NCBI GenBank assembly: GCA_025642065.1
Contig: JAODUP010000928.1
Location: 62,001-126,000 of the forward strand
Source of the DNA: Paralvinella palmiformis
Lineage: Eukaryota; Annelida; Polychaeta; Terebellida; Alvinellidae
DNA: 64,000 nucleotides
Reading direction: 5' to 3'
Shown here: positions 10,351-20,872 of the stretch, one piece after another
Layout: every line of letters begins with the position of its first letter
Position numbering within the stretch: position 1 is the first letter of the stretch
Made by a program: the position numbers and the translations under genes
The notes under the pieces: model-generated
Database searches by the model: none
What the model was told of the DNA's origin: nothing
What the model saw: only the letters and a program-made list of their open reading frames with translations

Positions 10351-11932
10351 ATCTTAAGAGGGGAAATCTGCGAAATAAGTTGTTCTATTTTAACTAATGT
10401 ATAAGTATTATCATCGCCGACTTACACTCGTTAAGCTGATGACAGAGTAATAGTTTTCTCTGACCTGGCTTCATTTATTTTGAGCTATAATGGAGCGAAC
10501 AGGTTATGGCCTAGTTACCTACTAGCATGCTTAAAGTGTACCACATATATTGTAGACAAAGGGCATAAAATGCCAAGAGTTGTTTTATTGTAAGGCGAGA
10601 TATCTTCTAAGAGACAGCTATCCATTTATAATAACAGCCTTGTTTTCGATCAGAAAGCCATTAATGAAATATGACATGATTGTATATTTGATTGTCTTAA
10701 TTATATGGGTAGTTTTATTATTTTAGCATTATTGCATTATATTCGTAGCACTATGCTATGACAGTAACATTTTCTGATCACGTTGTAGCATACAAGATTG
10801 TATCTATAAGCTGTAGATAGCTTGAAGGTTTATTCAACGACAACATACCGCACGCACTAAATTTCATAATCAGACAACTCAGTATTATAAAATCTAAAAC
10901 ACATATACACATATACGTATATTTTACAAACTACTTTGCGAAACTTTTTTCAAATATATAATGGCGTTATATATCACGTTTATTTCCTGTTGCTCCTATT
11001 TTCTTGGAATAAAGTTTAATAGCACTTGCAGTTAGTGCATCGCTGTACGGGATTAAATAGCAGACATAAAATCTTATAGTTAATTACCTTTTTCGATGTT
11101 CAATGTCTTCATGTTCCTGAAGTCTGACCACTCTAAGAACATAACAATCTGTATGACATAGTTATAACAATGTAAATACGATCTTTACAATTAAAACGTA
11201 TTTACTAATATTACATTATAGGTTGACAAATAACCTTAAATAAAACTGAAATTGATAAAGTAATCTATTTAGTGAAATTTCATATGAAGATAGTTTTTTA
11301 TTCGTGCAATACCAATCTTATTCCCAGCTGTCAGATTAGCAGTAATTAGCGAGTTGAGCCCGATGGTAAGTTAGGTTTCGAGGATGGCCAAACCAGAATG
11401 TCTTTTACCTGACTATATCTCATTCGAGAAGGCTGCATGATCCTTGTATTATTTGATGTCAGAGCATTTGACTTTTCACATATCCTCTTTACAATCTGAC
11501 ATGAGAAGAAACTGGAAGTGTTAACCTGAAGTACTTCGGAAAGTTTCGTTATATCCACGCTATCATGTATAAATTGCGAATATTAATGTCCGATCTAGGG
11601 TTACTTTTGTGAGCATTACACGTATTATTTATAGGATCGAAGAATGACGTGTTCCGCTAACTGAAAGAAAAAGACACAATGTTAAACAATTGTTAGCCGA
11701 GATTAACTGCGGATGGGGCAGCGAATCAATAATATCAAACTGTTCTGTCTTTATACAATCAAAAGTTTAAGATGTTAATAAGAAATATACGTTATCCAAT
11801 TAATTTCTTATAAGGTGAATATTTTCACAACTTCTAAAACTACAGTTATCTTTAAAACATAATCCGAGTAATACAAATGCATAAACTAAACATGCCAGCT
11901 AAATATTCCTTGTGCGTGTGTGCGTGTGTATG

Positions 11933-11934
<2 letters not shown>
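10351..11934. other. No gene seen
   Basis: AT-rich sequence with stops in all frames. A sub-stretch at 11340-11560 is slightly richer in GC and has GATGGTAAGT at about 11361-11370, which would fit a splice donor. No signal-peptide frame or acceptor partner could be assigned. Confidence 0.55.
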
Positions 11935-12103
<169 letters not shown>

Positions 12104-12449
12104 TCAAGATAACCAATGTACCTTTTGAGTATTTTAGTGTTTTATGCGCTTATAGTTGCTTATATGTATATATTGAATCTTAAATATGTTCATATTGCAT
12201 GGACAATATATAAAATTAAAGTTCAGAATTAAAGGTACTTACCTTTCAAGGAGTGGGACATTTAGGCATAGACATAGACATACTTATCTTCTGTGAACTT
12301 TCACATATAGCCTAAATATCAATTATAAAATATTTTAGTTTCAGAATACATGCCATAATATAAGTATATAATAAGTGATTGTTAAGGCATTTCGCAGTTT
12401 GAAGAAACACTAATAAAAAAAATTGTTTCTATATCGTGTACCAAACAAT

Positions 12450-13115
12450 ATGAGATAGACTCAATGAAGATTAGAAAAATGAAATCAAGGGAATGTCAAA
12501 GAGACTGACTGAAAACGATATCAAAAAGACGAGATGAACCAAATGAGATTAAGGCAATATGATGCAGAATGAAAGCAGGGGAAATTAGATATACTGAATA
12601 AGGGCAATATGCTTTACATTGAATAAAGCAATATGAGAGCAACTTACAGAAGGCAATGTGAAAGGGGCTGAATGATGGAATAAATATGAGAGAGGCTGAA
12701 AGAAGGCATCATTAGAGAGATTGAATGAAGGTAATATGAGAGATGAGATGAATTCAATAGAAGAGCAGCTGATTGATAACAATATGTCAGTGACTGAATT
12801 GGGGCATTATGAGATAGACTGAATGATAGAAATATGAGAGACATTGAACGAAAACAACATGCTAGCAACTGAATGAAGACAAATTCATAGAGACTAGCTT
12901 AAGGCATTATGAGGGAGACGGAAGTAAGTCAACATGGGAATGAGAAAGATTGAATGGGGACAAAGTAAAAGAGACAGAATCTAGTCAATATGAGAGATTA
13001 TGTATGAAACCAACATGAAAGAGCCTGAATCAAGGCAATATGAGAGATATTGAATAAAGACAATATGAGCGAGAATAAATAAAGACAATATCAGAGAGAG
13101 ATTGAATGAAGGCCA
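12450..13115. repeat. Degenerate minisatellite, period about 24-25 bases
   Basis: A tandem array built from a unit close to AGACTGAATGAAGGCAATATGAG, with strong drift between units and no long identical pair. The minus-strand frames rich in LSH and SFSL are translations of the repeat, not proteins. A single related unit may survive in block A copy 2 near 32260-32320. Confidence 0.75.
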
Positions 13116-13381
13116 AAATTGTGCCCTTTGTAAACATACTTCTATTAATAGATTATTTGATCTAATTAGATAGAAAATATAAAACATTTATTATAATGTT
13201 TTAATTCTTGAAACATCTTTTATATAAAATAGGTAATGAAACAGATATTTGCCTTAGACAACCAGAACAAAGAAACTAGGGTCTTTAAAAAGAACATAGG
13301 ACGATGTTACCTATTTTCTCAGGGGCATCCCTTTTAAGAAAATGAAACATCCATTAAGAGACTATCGGTATTAAGGACGAA

Positions 13382-13453
13382 ATGAAGCGGTCATTAAGCG
13401 GTGTGGTATGGCATGCTCTACCTCCTTTGGTCAGCTATAATGAAGAGAAGTAA
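13382..13453 (+). other. Short frame conserved between two block A copies
   Basis: The frame MKRSLSGVVWHALPPL... aligns with the frame at 61431 onward, which reads IKEELKWSLSCLSWH. The differences just upstream are conservative (D/E, E/E, M/L). Both are followed by a TATA-like TTATA(A/T)AGAAT and a block containing ACCAGAC. The stretch is too short to call a gene. Stops lie within a few codons upstream in both copies, and copy 2 has lost this part. Confidence 0.2.
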
Positions 13454-14422
13454 TGTCTGTGATTGCCGAAGAATTATGCAGTTATAAAGAATGCTTATCC
13501 CCAGAAAATAAACCTTCGGAAACAAACCAGACAAATGGTAATATAGAAACAACAATGCTCCAGCGTTTACTAGTTACAGCCATGATTTAATACATAAACC
13601 TAAAAAAGACAATATACGCATCATAAATCAAATTACGATATTTAGCCTTATATAAATCTAGTAAGTAACAAATTTGAACGACCCCAAATTGCCAAATTGA
13701 GATGTGGTATACTCTAACTGAATGTATAACTTTGGCGCTTTAATCAAACCATATTGGAAGATAGATAATGTAACATTTTTGAGGAAGGTTTTGTTGAGGA
13801 TGAAATTCATTTTGTGTGTATATACTCAAAATATAGAACAGAAAGAGAAAACTTCTACCTGAAAATTTTAAACAATTTTATTGAATAAATAAATTTAATA
13901 AATATTCATAATTTTATCGTCATATACATTAAATGGTAATAATTCTTCAATAGCTAATAAAAGGCAAATAGATTTATTGCCAGATAGAAATTAATGGTGT
14001 GTCATTCTAATATTAATGCGGTAAAGTAGTTTGTTTCTATGAAGTATAACTGTAGGGTGACTCGAAAAAATAACTAAGAAATTCATATAGTTTTCATTTT
14101 TAGTGGAAAAGCATTGGTATATTTAATTTTTCTAAAAATTATGGTTCGATTTAATTATATCAAGTAGAATATGGACAAACTGTTCCAGCAAAACGATATA
14201 ATATGAAATTATTGTACGAATGTAATAATTGTTTTTTATAAATATAAATAAAATATAATCATATACAGTAAATCAAATTATCAATACACATTACTCATGT
14301 ATATTATGATCATTATAGCCGTAAATATATCTATATTTACATGAAGATACATGTAGAAACATTAATTATCACGGTATATACATATAACCATGAAAAACAC
14401 AGTATTTATTACTTAATTTCAG

Positions 14423-14512
14423 CGTTCGGATGACGAACAGAAAGGTCATCTTCTGAAAATCTGGCTACCCAAATGTAAGGATACTCCTTCTTCTCTAAGT
14501 GAAGGGAAATAA
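14423..14512 (+). CDS. Candidate terminal exon, unrecognised
   Basis: A splice-acceptor-like TTACTTAATTTCAG ends at 14422. A frame of 29 codons then begins R-S-D-D-E-Q-K-G-H-L-L-K-I-W and closes at TAA 14510-14512. In that frame a stop lies just before the acceptor, so a spliced origin is the natural reading. The paralog at about 33534-33580 keeps the same frame, as E-D-E-H-V-A-Q-L-P-R-I-W followed by a stop. Its substitutions are mostly conservative (D/E, Q/H, G/A, K/R). The third copy near 63400 is decayed. No upstream partner exon was found and I recognise no family. It may be a relic exon of a duplicated gene. Confidence 0.25.
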   Translation, partial: RSDDEQKGHLLKIWLPKCKDTPSSLSEGK

Positions 14513-14950
14513 TGCCTACTTCTGGATTTTTCTTAACTTTATGAATGAAATTCATATGCGGGACATGTCTGCTAGATGACGCTGTAACGAAAATAAGTCG
14601 CAGTTAGCCGTACTAAAGCTGGGAAGAATAGGAAGTTTTATTTTTAATTTAGGGTTTGTTTCCAAGATAAAACAGCTAACCAATATTTTCTGTCTAAAGA
14701 GTACTTGATTGACGTATGTTTGAAGGTTATTTTCAGTCACTAAATATCTTGATTCGGACTTTTGTAATTTCATAGACCTTTATTTATGTTCTGCAAATGG
14801 AAAAAGTATCAGTATTTGATAACAAATACTAAAAGAGCGCCATTTGTTACTTGCCAATTTTCACACTACTCTAATATTTAAATAATGATATGATATATAC
14901 TTTATTTAGCCTGATGTCTTAACTTTGAAAGTTTCAATGGTTCAAATAAC

Positions 14951-15375
14951 AATTTCTTTCTTGATAATGTCTTGATAGTTCTGTTTCTTTCCAGAAATAA
15001 CGATTTTGAAATATCACAAAATAGTTACCAGGAAATATGAGTTAAATAAATGATAAACTTAGTACGAAAACCTTTTGCTTAATTTAGCATAATGTAATGA
15101 AGCCATATAAGTAGAATTGATTTTAGTAGAATACATGGTTTGAACATCAGCAATTTTACAAAGTTTTAAAGATTAGGAAAAATGTATCTCTTTATAAAGA
15201 TCCGGTGATATAAATAGATGTGGGATATTTAACGCTATGTTGTTACACAATGTATACATTGTGAAACCAGGCCTAAGAATTTAACCCTGTGGTACAAGAT
15301 ATAACAATGACAGAACACCAAAGAAAATATCACGAACAGACAATCACCAAGATGTTATTCTATGTAGGACTGAAA
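14951..15375. other. No gene seen
   Basis: AT-rich, with stops in all frames, lying upstream of the foldback element. Confidence 0.5.
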
Positions 15376-15967
15376 CAATAGACCCATTGCATGATGACGT
15401 CAAAAACCAAAACAAACCAGGCGCGCTTGGCATTGTGGGATATGTAGGAGGTCCGCTGAGCGATAATACCGTGAACTGGTTTCCATTAGAAAGTCGTCCC
15501 GAAAACTCAGGTCATCCAGTCAGATACTACTGCAGGTACCAGTGTCTCGGCTCAAGTCATATGGTGAGTGTGCGTTTAGTGTTGCAGCCCCCACTTTGTG
15601 GAATATGTTGCCGGCAAATATTAGAAATGCGTCGTCTCTTGGAAATTTTAAGTCTCTTCTAAAAACACACCTATTTAAGGTCGCTTTCACAAATAAATAA
15701 TTATTATTATTTGGGGTATTATTTATATTACATATTATTTGTACAGCGCCTTTTAATGGCTCCTGCAAGTAAGGGCGCTTTATTAAATATACATTATTAT
15801 TATTAGTTTTTGGCACGATTATAACAGATCCGGAACATTGATGTTTATGGTTAAAATGGCAGGAATATTCCGGTATTATCGCTCAGCGGATCCCCCTATA
15901 AATCCCACAATGCAAAGCGCTGCTGGTTTGTTTTGGTTTGTGACGTCATCATGCTTCAGACTTATTG
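15376..15967. mobile_element. Foldback-type element with about 83-base inverted arms
   Basis: The left arm (15389-15471) and the reverse complement of the right arm (15871-15954) match at close to nine in ten positions. Both contain ATGACGTCA, AAACCAAAACAAACCAG, GCATTGTGGGAT and CCGCTGAGCGATAATACC. Weaker similarity extends outward to about 15376 and 15967. The 60-base loop (15813-15870) carries no coding sequence. A CR1 tail sits exactly at the inner edge of the left arm. Each arm holds the palindrome TGACGTCA. This is probably a non-autonomous DNA element with long arms. Confidence 0.75.
15472..15812 (+). mobile_element. CR1 LINE 3' end (C-terminus plus tail) nested in the foldback element
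   Basis: The frame from about 15575 gives the CR1 C-terminal pattern SVAAPTLWNMLPANIRN-like and KTHLFKVAF. It is followed by the family tail with GGCTCCTGCAAGTAAGG and ends in (ATT)n. The same family occurs on the minus strand at 38206-39190, and its tail at 1071-1243. It is 5'-truncated. Confidence 0.8.
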
Positions 15968-16199
15968 AAGTAGAATATGGTCAACTATATCAAATGTAGC
16001 AGATATGTTTAAATTAAGCCAGTAATGCTGATTTACCGGTAATAAATTGATATCAAAATAAAACAAATTTCAGCTGAACAATGGTTGTTAGACTGCTGTA
16101 GTGAATCGTTTATATTTAATAAATATTTTTAGATGGAAAGAAATGAACTTTAGTTAAACATGGTAGATCTAAAACAAGTATATAATTGTTTTTAAATAA

Positions 16200-17060
16200 C
16201 ATTACATTCCAAATTGTGTTTATTGGGATTTTTCAAGGGCATCTATCATGGATCTTGGTAAAACACCCAAGAATAATAATTTATTAACTATCTTTGCAAT
16301 TCAACTTATCAAAACATGTCCACACTCTTTCATAAGCTATACCAGCAAAGGGTCTGACATGAGTCTTTGTAGAAGGCTAGAATACATCCATCATGGACAT
16401 TCTTTAACCAATAGTTTTCCTTCTGAGTAGGCACTGGAAGGGAACCCAACACGTATATTTAATATTTTTTGAAAGTAGAATTTATCCAAATAATCGGCCA
16501 TATCTTTGTGTGAGTTGATAATATTTTGCAGGAAAGTCTGGTATTTATTTAGTCCGTTATTAACAACACCGAATAGATTCATTTGATTTCCCTTACATGT
16601 TTTAATTTGTTATTGTAATATTTCCAATTGGTAGAGACAAGGCTAAGTTTGACTAGAAACAATAAATTATTTTCAGTGGTATCTTCCTCCTAATGTTTGA
16701 AGATTATTTTAATCTAAGTTTCCTTAAATCATCTTTTATTCATAACTATTAATAATCGAGCACTTACCTTTGAAAGTACAGTTGATGGATCAGGTAGCTA
16801 CACATATCCTGCTTGTAGCTCCTAACCCTGCTAATACCTGTTCTGTGAGATTTTTTTCCAAACTCTTTATATGATGACCTCTTCCACACCACATATCCCC
16901 AAGATTATAATATTTTCAGTAATATGAGATGGTTCATTTACATATTGTTCACAATCAGTTATATCAGTACGATTCAATATGTTTGCCAGATCAACAAATA
17001 CGTCTTTAATGGCAATTTTCCACTTCTTCGCTCCTTTTATCCGAAATACCCATCAGGAGT
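16200..17060 (-). mobile_element. CR1-like LINE fragment, linker and first RT part
   Basis: On the minus strand an open piece (16582-16391) reads NKYQTFLQNIINSHKDMADY. Upstream, near 16640, lies SYYNNKLKTCKGNQ, and further upstream (17060-16870) DVFVDLANILNRTD. Downstream (16390-16210) is a DVRxLLxR-like stretch and HVLIS..IAKIVN. This is the same architecture as the linker of 7293-8538 but from a different family. It has multiple stops. Confidence 0.65.
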
Positions 17061-18285
17061 CACTTGACTAGTCATTTTAATATTCTTCTCTCCGTATTCA
17101 CTAAGGCATATCTAATTACACACAACCTACAAACTTTAATATTCAACAAAATATAATCTTTCATTAGGATTATAATACACAGAACAACAGTCCAATGTCA
17201 AGACAATAAAATAGTATGTATTATCGCCATATGTCCTTCAGATTTATGTCAAATTATTGGTAATCACCAAAGCTGGATATGTCTGATGTGTCAAGTCTAT
17301 CGCGTGATATGGTGCAATTTATTATGACTGAGAAGATGAAAAATAATGGTATTCAATAATTACTAAGCTGATGGTTGACTAATCTAAGCGAGTATATATT
17401 TTATCAATCGCTGAAAGAATCATTTTGGTTGATTTAATAATGTGCATACTGTTTTGGATGCAGATGGATTGATCTATTACGAGCCATGCCAATCAAGGTC
17501 AAACCTTTACTGTTAAATAAATACCAAGATTAGTAACCAATGTCTCATCAATCTTTTCGCTCTATACCCTTGAAAATTATAATATAATATTATCTAATTA
17601 ATATTTCACTAAATATTGCCAGATGTCAAAACGATTTGCTGAACTTTAGAAGTCAATGCATGTAAGGTAGCTTTACTCCATATAGATAAATTATTTTTGT
17701 TTGGTTTTTACCGTCTGTAAATGATATTCAACTATTTGTATTAGCATCGAAAGATAGAGTTAAATGTAATTTTTGGGGGAATATCTCTTAGTGGCTGTTT
17801 TTTAGATGGCCAAGAAATATCGAAATTTAAACGGGATCTATTTTCATTAGAGTAAGGTGAAGTTGTTACCGAATTGGAAAATATGTCATTAGTGGAAAAC
17901 ATAGATATAATGGCATTCTCTTCTGATATAATGGGATGTAAGAAGGTTGTATTCCCACCGACTACATGAGATTATCCTTTGTCATTGCTACTCTATCTGA
18001 AGATCAAGAAATATAGATATCAAAATATTACTGTATGGAGGCTTACAAAGAGTATAATGTATTATTATTATTAGCATTCTTGCATATTATTACCCGGATT
18101 TGATGTGTATCTAATACTGCGATCTTTGGTGTGTGCATACAAATGCTGTGAATATGTATATGCGAATGTGTAATGGGTGTATGAGTACTTTTGTACATAG
18201 ACGTGGAGATAATAATAAGGGTATATTTAGTTTCTTGACATTATACGTAATGAGGAGGAAAGTGACGGGTTCAGAAAGTAAGACA
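17061..18285. other. No gene seen
   Basis: AT-rich and without coding-like frames. No recognisable repeat. Confidence 0.55.
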
Positions 18286-18289
18286 GTGT

Positions 18290-18290
18290 C

Positions 18291-18333
<43 letters not shown>

Positions 18334-18650
18334 GTAAGTGAATGAGTGAGTAAGTGACAATGTGAGTGTGTGACCGTGTGAGTGAGTGATCGAGTGAGTG
18401 AGTCAGTGATTGAGTGACCGGGTGAGTCAGTGAGTGATTGAACGAGTGAGTGACAGAGTGAGAGACTGAGTGAGTGACTGAGTGATCGAGTGAATAAGTG
18501 ACCGAGTGAGTGAGTAATCGAGTGAGTGAGCAACCGAGTGAGTGAGTGAGTGACCGAGTGAGAGAGTGCCGCGTGAGTGAATGAGTGACCAATTAAAGTA
18601 ATTGACAGTCAGTCAGTCAGTCAGTCAGTCAGTCAGTCAGTCAATGAAGG
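18290..18650. repeat. (TTGA)n, GAGT-rich and (CAGT)n tetranucleotide array
   Basis: About ten TTGA units, then some 250 bases of drifting GAGT/GAGTGAGTGACC units, then about ten CAGT units. The minus-strand frames rich in SLTHS are translations of this array. Confidence 0.95.
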
Positions 18651-18700
18651 AGTGGGTGATTGAAGTAGTCAAGTAGTGGATGAGTTAATGAAGGAGTCAG

Positions 18701-18747
18701 TATATATGTGTGTGTGTGTGTGTGTGCGTGTGTGTATGTGTGTGTGT

Positions 18748-18779
<32 letters not shown>

Positions 18780-18780
18780 T
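18701..18780. repeat. (TG)n tract with interruptions
   Basis: TG dinucleotides with a few C and A interruptions. The sequence directly after it (TTAGCTGTGTATAATAAGGC) resembles the flank of the TG tract at 23718. Confidence 0.9.
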
Positions 18781-18879
18781 TTAGCTGTGTATAATAAGGC
18801 ACACATATAAAGAAATGAGTTATGGACTTAGAATAAAGCAATGATAAATAATACTGACACAAGTAGATAGATAGGTGAC

Positions 18880-19664
18880 TAATTCCATAAATATATTGTT
18901 ATAAAAATTATCTTATTAGCGGATAAATGTTTTCTACAAAAGTTTGATGTGATACTAAATTTGACAATTTCATAAAATAAATTGATACAAATTGCTCACC
19001 ATCTGAGAGGCATAAAAACATGATAAAAATAAGAATGTCTCTCATTACCGCAGTACTCCTGCTTATCTGTATGTCTCATTCAAGTAAGAGTTAGAAGAGG
19101 CAAAATATTGTGTGTCTATGTTATCTTATAGAACTTAAGTTAAAGGTCAGCCGTATTGTGCAATAATGATCCATTTAAAAGCGACCATTTGCTATTTGTA
19201 TCGTCATGACAGGAATATTATCCAGAATGAACCAAATAGCTGTAATTTGATTAGATAAAAAAGTACTTGAATATAGATCAACTAAGATGAAATGTTTTTT
19301 TTTCTGGAGCAATTAATGAGCTAGTGAGACCAACCAATTACATTAGTCAATAAATCTAGGTTGTTCCATTTATAGTTAAGTATTTGACAACTAACTAATT
19401 ATGAAAATTATAATCATTCTGATAAATTGATCTTCTCATATAACTACACAATAACTTGAATACATTTTTTACCAGATTGAACTTTGTTTTAAACAAACAT
19501 TGTGATCTGCAAAATCTTAAAATAAATGTTTACACCCACCAGCATAATATGTTTATTAACATGCAATAAGGTAATCAATTATGCATTTATATTATTACAT
19601 AATTTAACTTTCTATCACTATCTATATATCCTTCTAACTATCTATCTATCTATCTATCTATCTA

Positions 19665-19712
<48 letters not shown>

Positions 19713-19900
19713 TGTGTCACCTGTTTTAATTATATTGAGACTTTGTCTCGAGGATTTCCATTAAGGAGAAATGCATGTTATATTTAAAATATAGCTCTCT
19801 ATCTTAAATAGAAACAATGAAATGACGTCTCAAGCTTCCAGTCAACATTTTGACATCTAGACAATATTTCATCCATTATGTTATTTATTCGCAGAACAAT
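18880..19900 (+). repeat. Paralogous block epsilon, copy 1
   Basis: Colinear with 51848-52540. Shared anchors include the exon-like CTTATCTGTAT(G)TCTCAT, GGAATATTATC(C/T)AGA, AACTAATTATG / TACTAATTATGG, GATCTT(C/G)T(C/T)ATA(T/C)AACTAC and the acceptor CGCAGAAC. The match covers promoter side, exon 1, intron and acceptor of the candidate gene at 19035-20034. Confidence 0.75.
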
Positions 19901-20034
19901 CAGTTATTAGATGTCAAAGATCAAATAAAACGGTCAAGGATGGTAAAACCTGGATCATCCGTTATTATAAAAACACTGTAAAAAGCTTGAACATCAGTTA
20001 CCGCAGAAAGACTGTGGAAGGTGGCCCAGAATAG
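19035..20034 (+). CDS. Candidate two-exon gene for a 62-residue secreted peptide
   Basis: Exon 1 (19035-19083) begins ATG with A at -3 and encodes 16 residues, MSLITAVLLLICMSHS. This is a textbook short signal peptide. It ends in a phase-1 donor AA|GTAAGAG at 19084. An 811-base intron follows. The acceptor TTATTTATTCGCAG ends at 19894. Exon 2 (19895-20034) joins in frame and adds 46 residues, basic and rich in K, R, Y, T and S, with one cysteine and one tryptophan, before TAG 20032-20034. An alternative end is the weak phase-1 donor GGAAG|GTGG at 20021, which would make exon 2 a symmetric 126-base exon. A SINE starts just downstream, so further exons may have been lost. The paralogous copy (51848-52540) keeps the donor and acceptor but not the ATG. 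No family is recognised, and a mature peptide with one cysteine is unusual. All of this is inferred from sequence, without transcript support. Confidence 0.35.
19625..19711. repeat. (CTAT)n and (CA)n microsatellite inside the candidate intron
   Basis: A short tetranucleotide run followed by about 44 bases of CA. It is absent from the paralogous copy, so it arose after duplication. Confidence 0.95.
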
Positions 20035-20049
20035 AGAGTTGACCTAAAT

Positions 20050-20280
20050 TACTGTCTGTAATGCGATGCATCATTGGTTTAAATGTAATCACGCTTAGTG
20101 GACGACCCCTAATAGATGGGTTCATATCCCAGCCTCTGTAGGTCGAGAATGTTGTATGACATTCAAATCGTCCCATTAGCTTTGAATACTTCTAACTTTA
20201 TTTACCCTTCCGTGATCCCAAAATTGGCTGCACAAAATGACAGCCATTCACATTTTGTACTATTACATTTGTCCGTGCTT
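20050..20280 (+). mobile_element. tRNA-derived SINE, copy 1
   Basis: A B box, GGTTCATATCC, lies at 20119-20129. The head and the body motif CA(G/C)CCATTCACATTTTGTA at about 20240-20260 are shared in diverged form with 52875-53085. No tail repeat is clear, because a TG-rich stretch follows. Confidence 0.5.
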
Positions 20281-20282
20281 GC

Positions 20283-20525
20283 TTGTCTGTGTGTGTTTGT
20301 GTATATATGTGTGTGTATGCAAGTGTGTTTTATTTTACATATAATAAAGGCGTGGGCTCAGGTCTTCGTGATGTTTATAATTCTTATAGAAACGGCCATG
20401 TGTGTGTGTGGGGGGTGTTTGTGTACGTGTGTATGTGTGTGTGTATGTGTGTGGATGTGTGGATATGTGTGATGTATGTGTGTGTACGTATGGGCGCGGG
20501 TGTGCGTGTTGATGTGTGTGTTTGT
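20283..20525. repeat. TG-rich degenerate tract
   Basis: TG/TGTA runs interrupted by about 60 bases (20335-20398) that include an AATAAA at about 20342. Confidence 0.85.
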
Positions 20526-20872
20526 GTCCTAATATAATTATATAAACATGATAATGTTACAAAATGTATATGAGCTGATTTAGACAATACAAGTTTATCC
20601 GAAGATTCCTTTACGATTATTAACAATCATTGGCTATTATATACATTTTGTGCTGTCCTCTAAATGATTATTTCTCTCTCTTGCTCCTGAAATTTCATAT
20701 CCAATTGAGATTTCCGCTTCTTCATGCCACTCCATAAAGGCTGGACTAATATCTAAAATGTGACACCGACAATAGGCTAAATGTTCATTGAGTGTGGTTT
20801 ATCTTTACGCTCATTATGCATTTGCGGCGTTTTATGGCTATATTCATTGTGGATCATTACCTTGTCTTCATT
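20526..20872. other. No gene seen
   Basis: AT-rich spacer before the LINE tail. Confidence 0.5.

Larger units (their letters stand above)
12225..14950. repeat. Paralogous block A, copy 1
   Basis: Matched in patches, in the same order and orientation, with 32020-34110 and 61340-63680. The patches are 12290-12345 (with 32068-32110), 13300-13560 (with 61345-61620 and partly 32590-32740), 13930-14060 (with 33140-33290 and 62060-62160), and 14560-14900 (with 33690-34090 and 63530-63690). It contains a minisatellite and an exon-like frame. Confidence 0.7.

Noticed and set aside
12450..13115. CRISPR-like appearance of regularly spaced repeats
   Set aside because: The units are adjacent with no unique spacers, they drift freely, and the host is a eukaryote.
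18111..18592. Minus-strand frames of 121 and 140 codons with SLTHS repeats
   Set aside because: They read the GAGT/TTGA tetranucleotide array. Several frames look alike, which real proteins do not.
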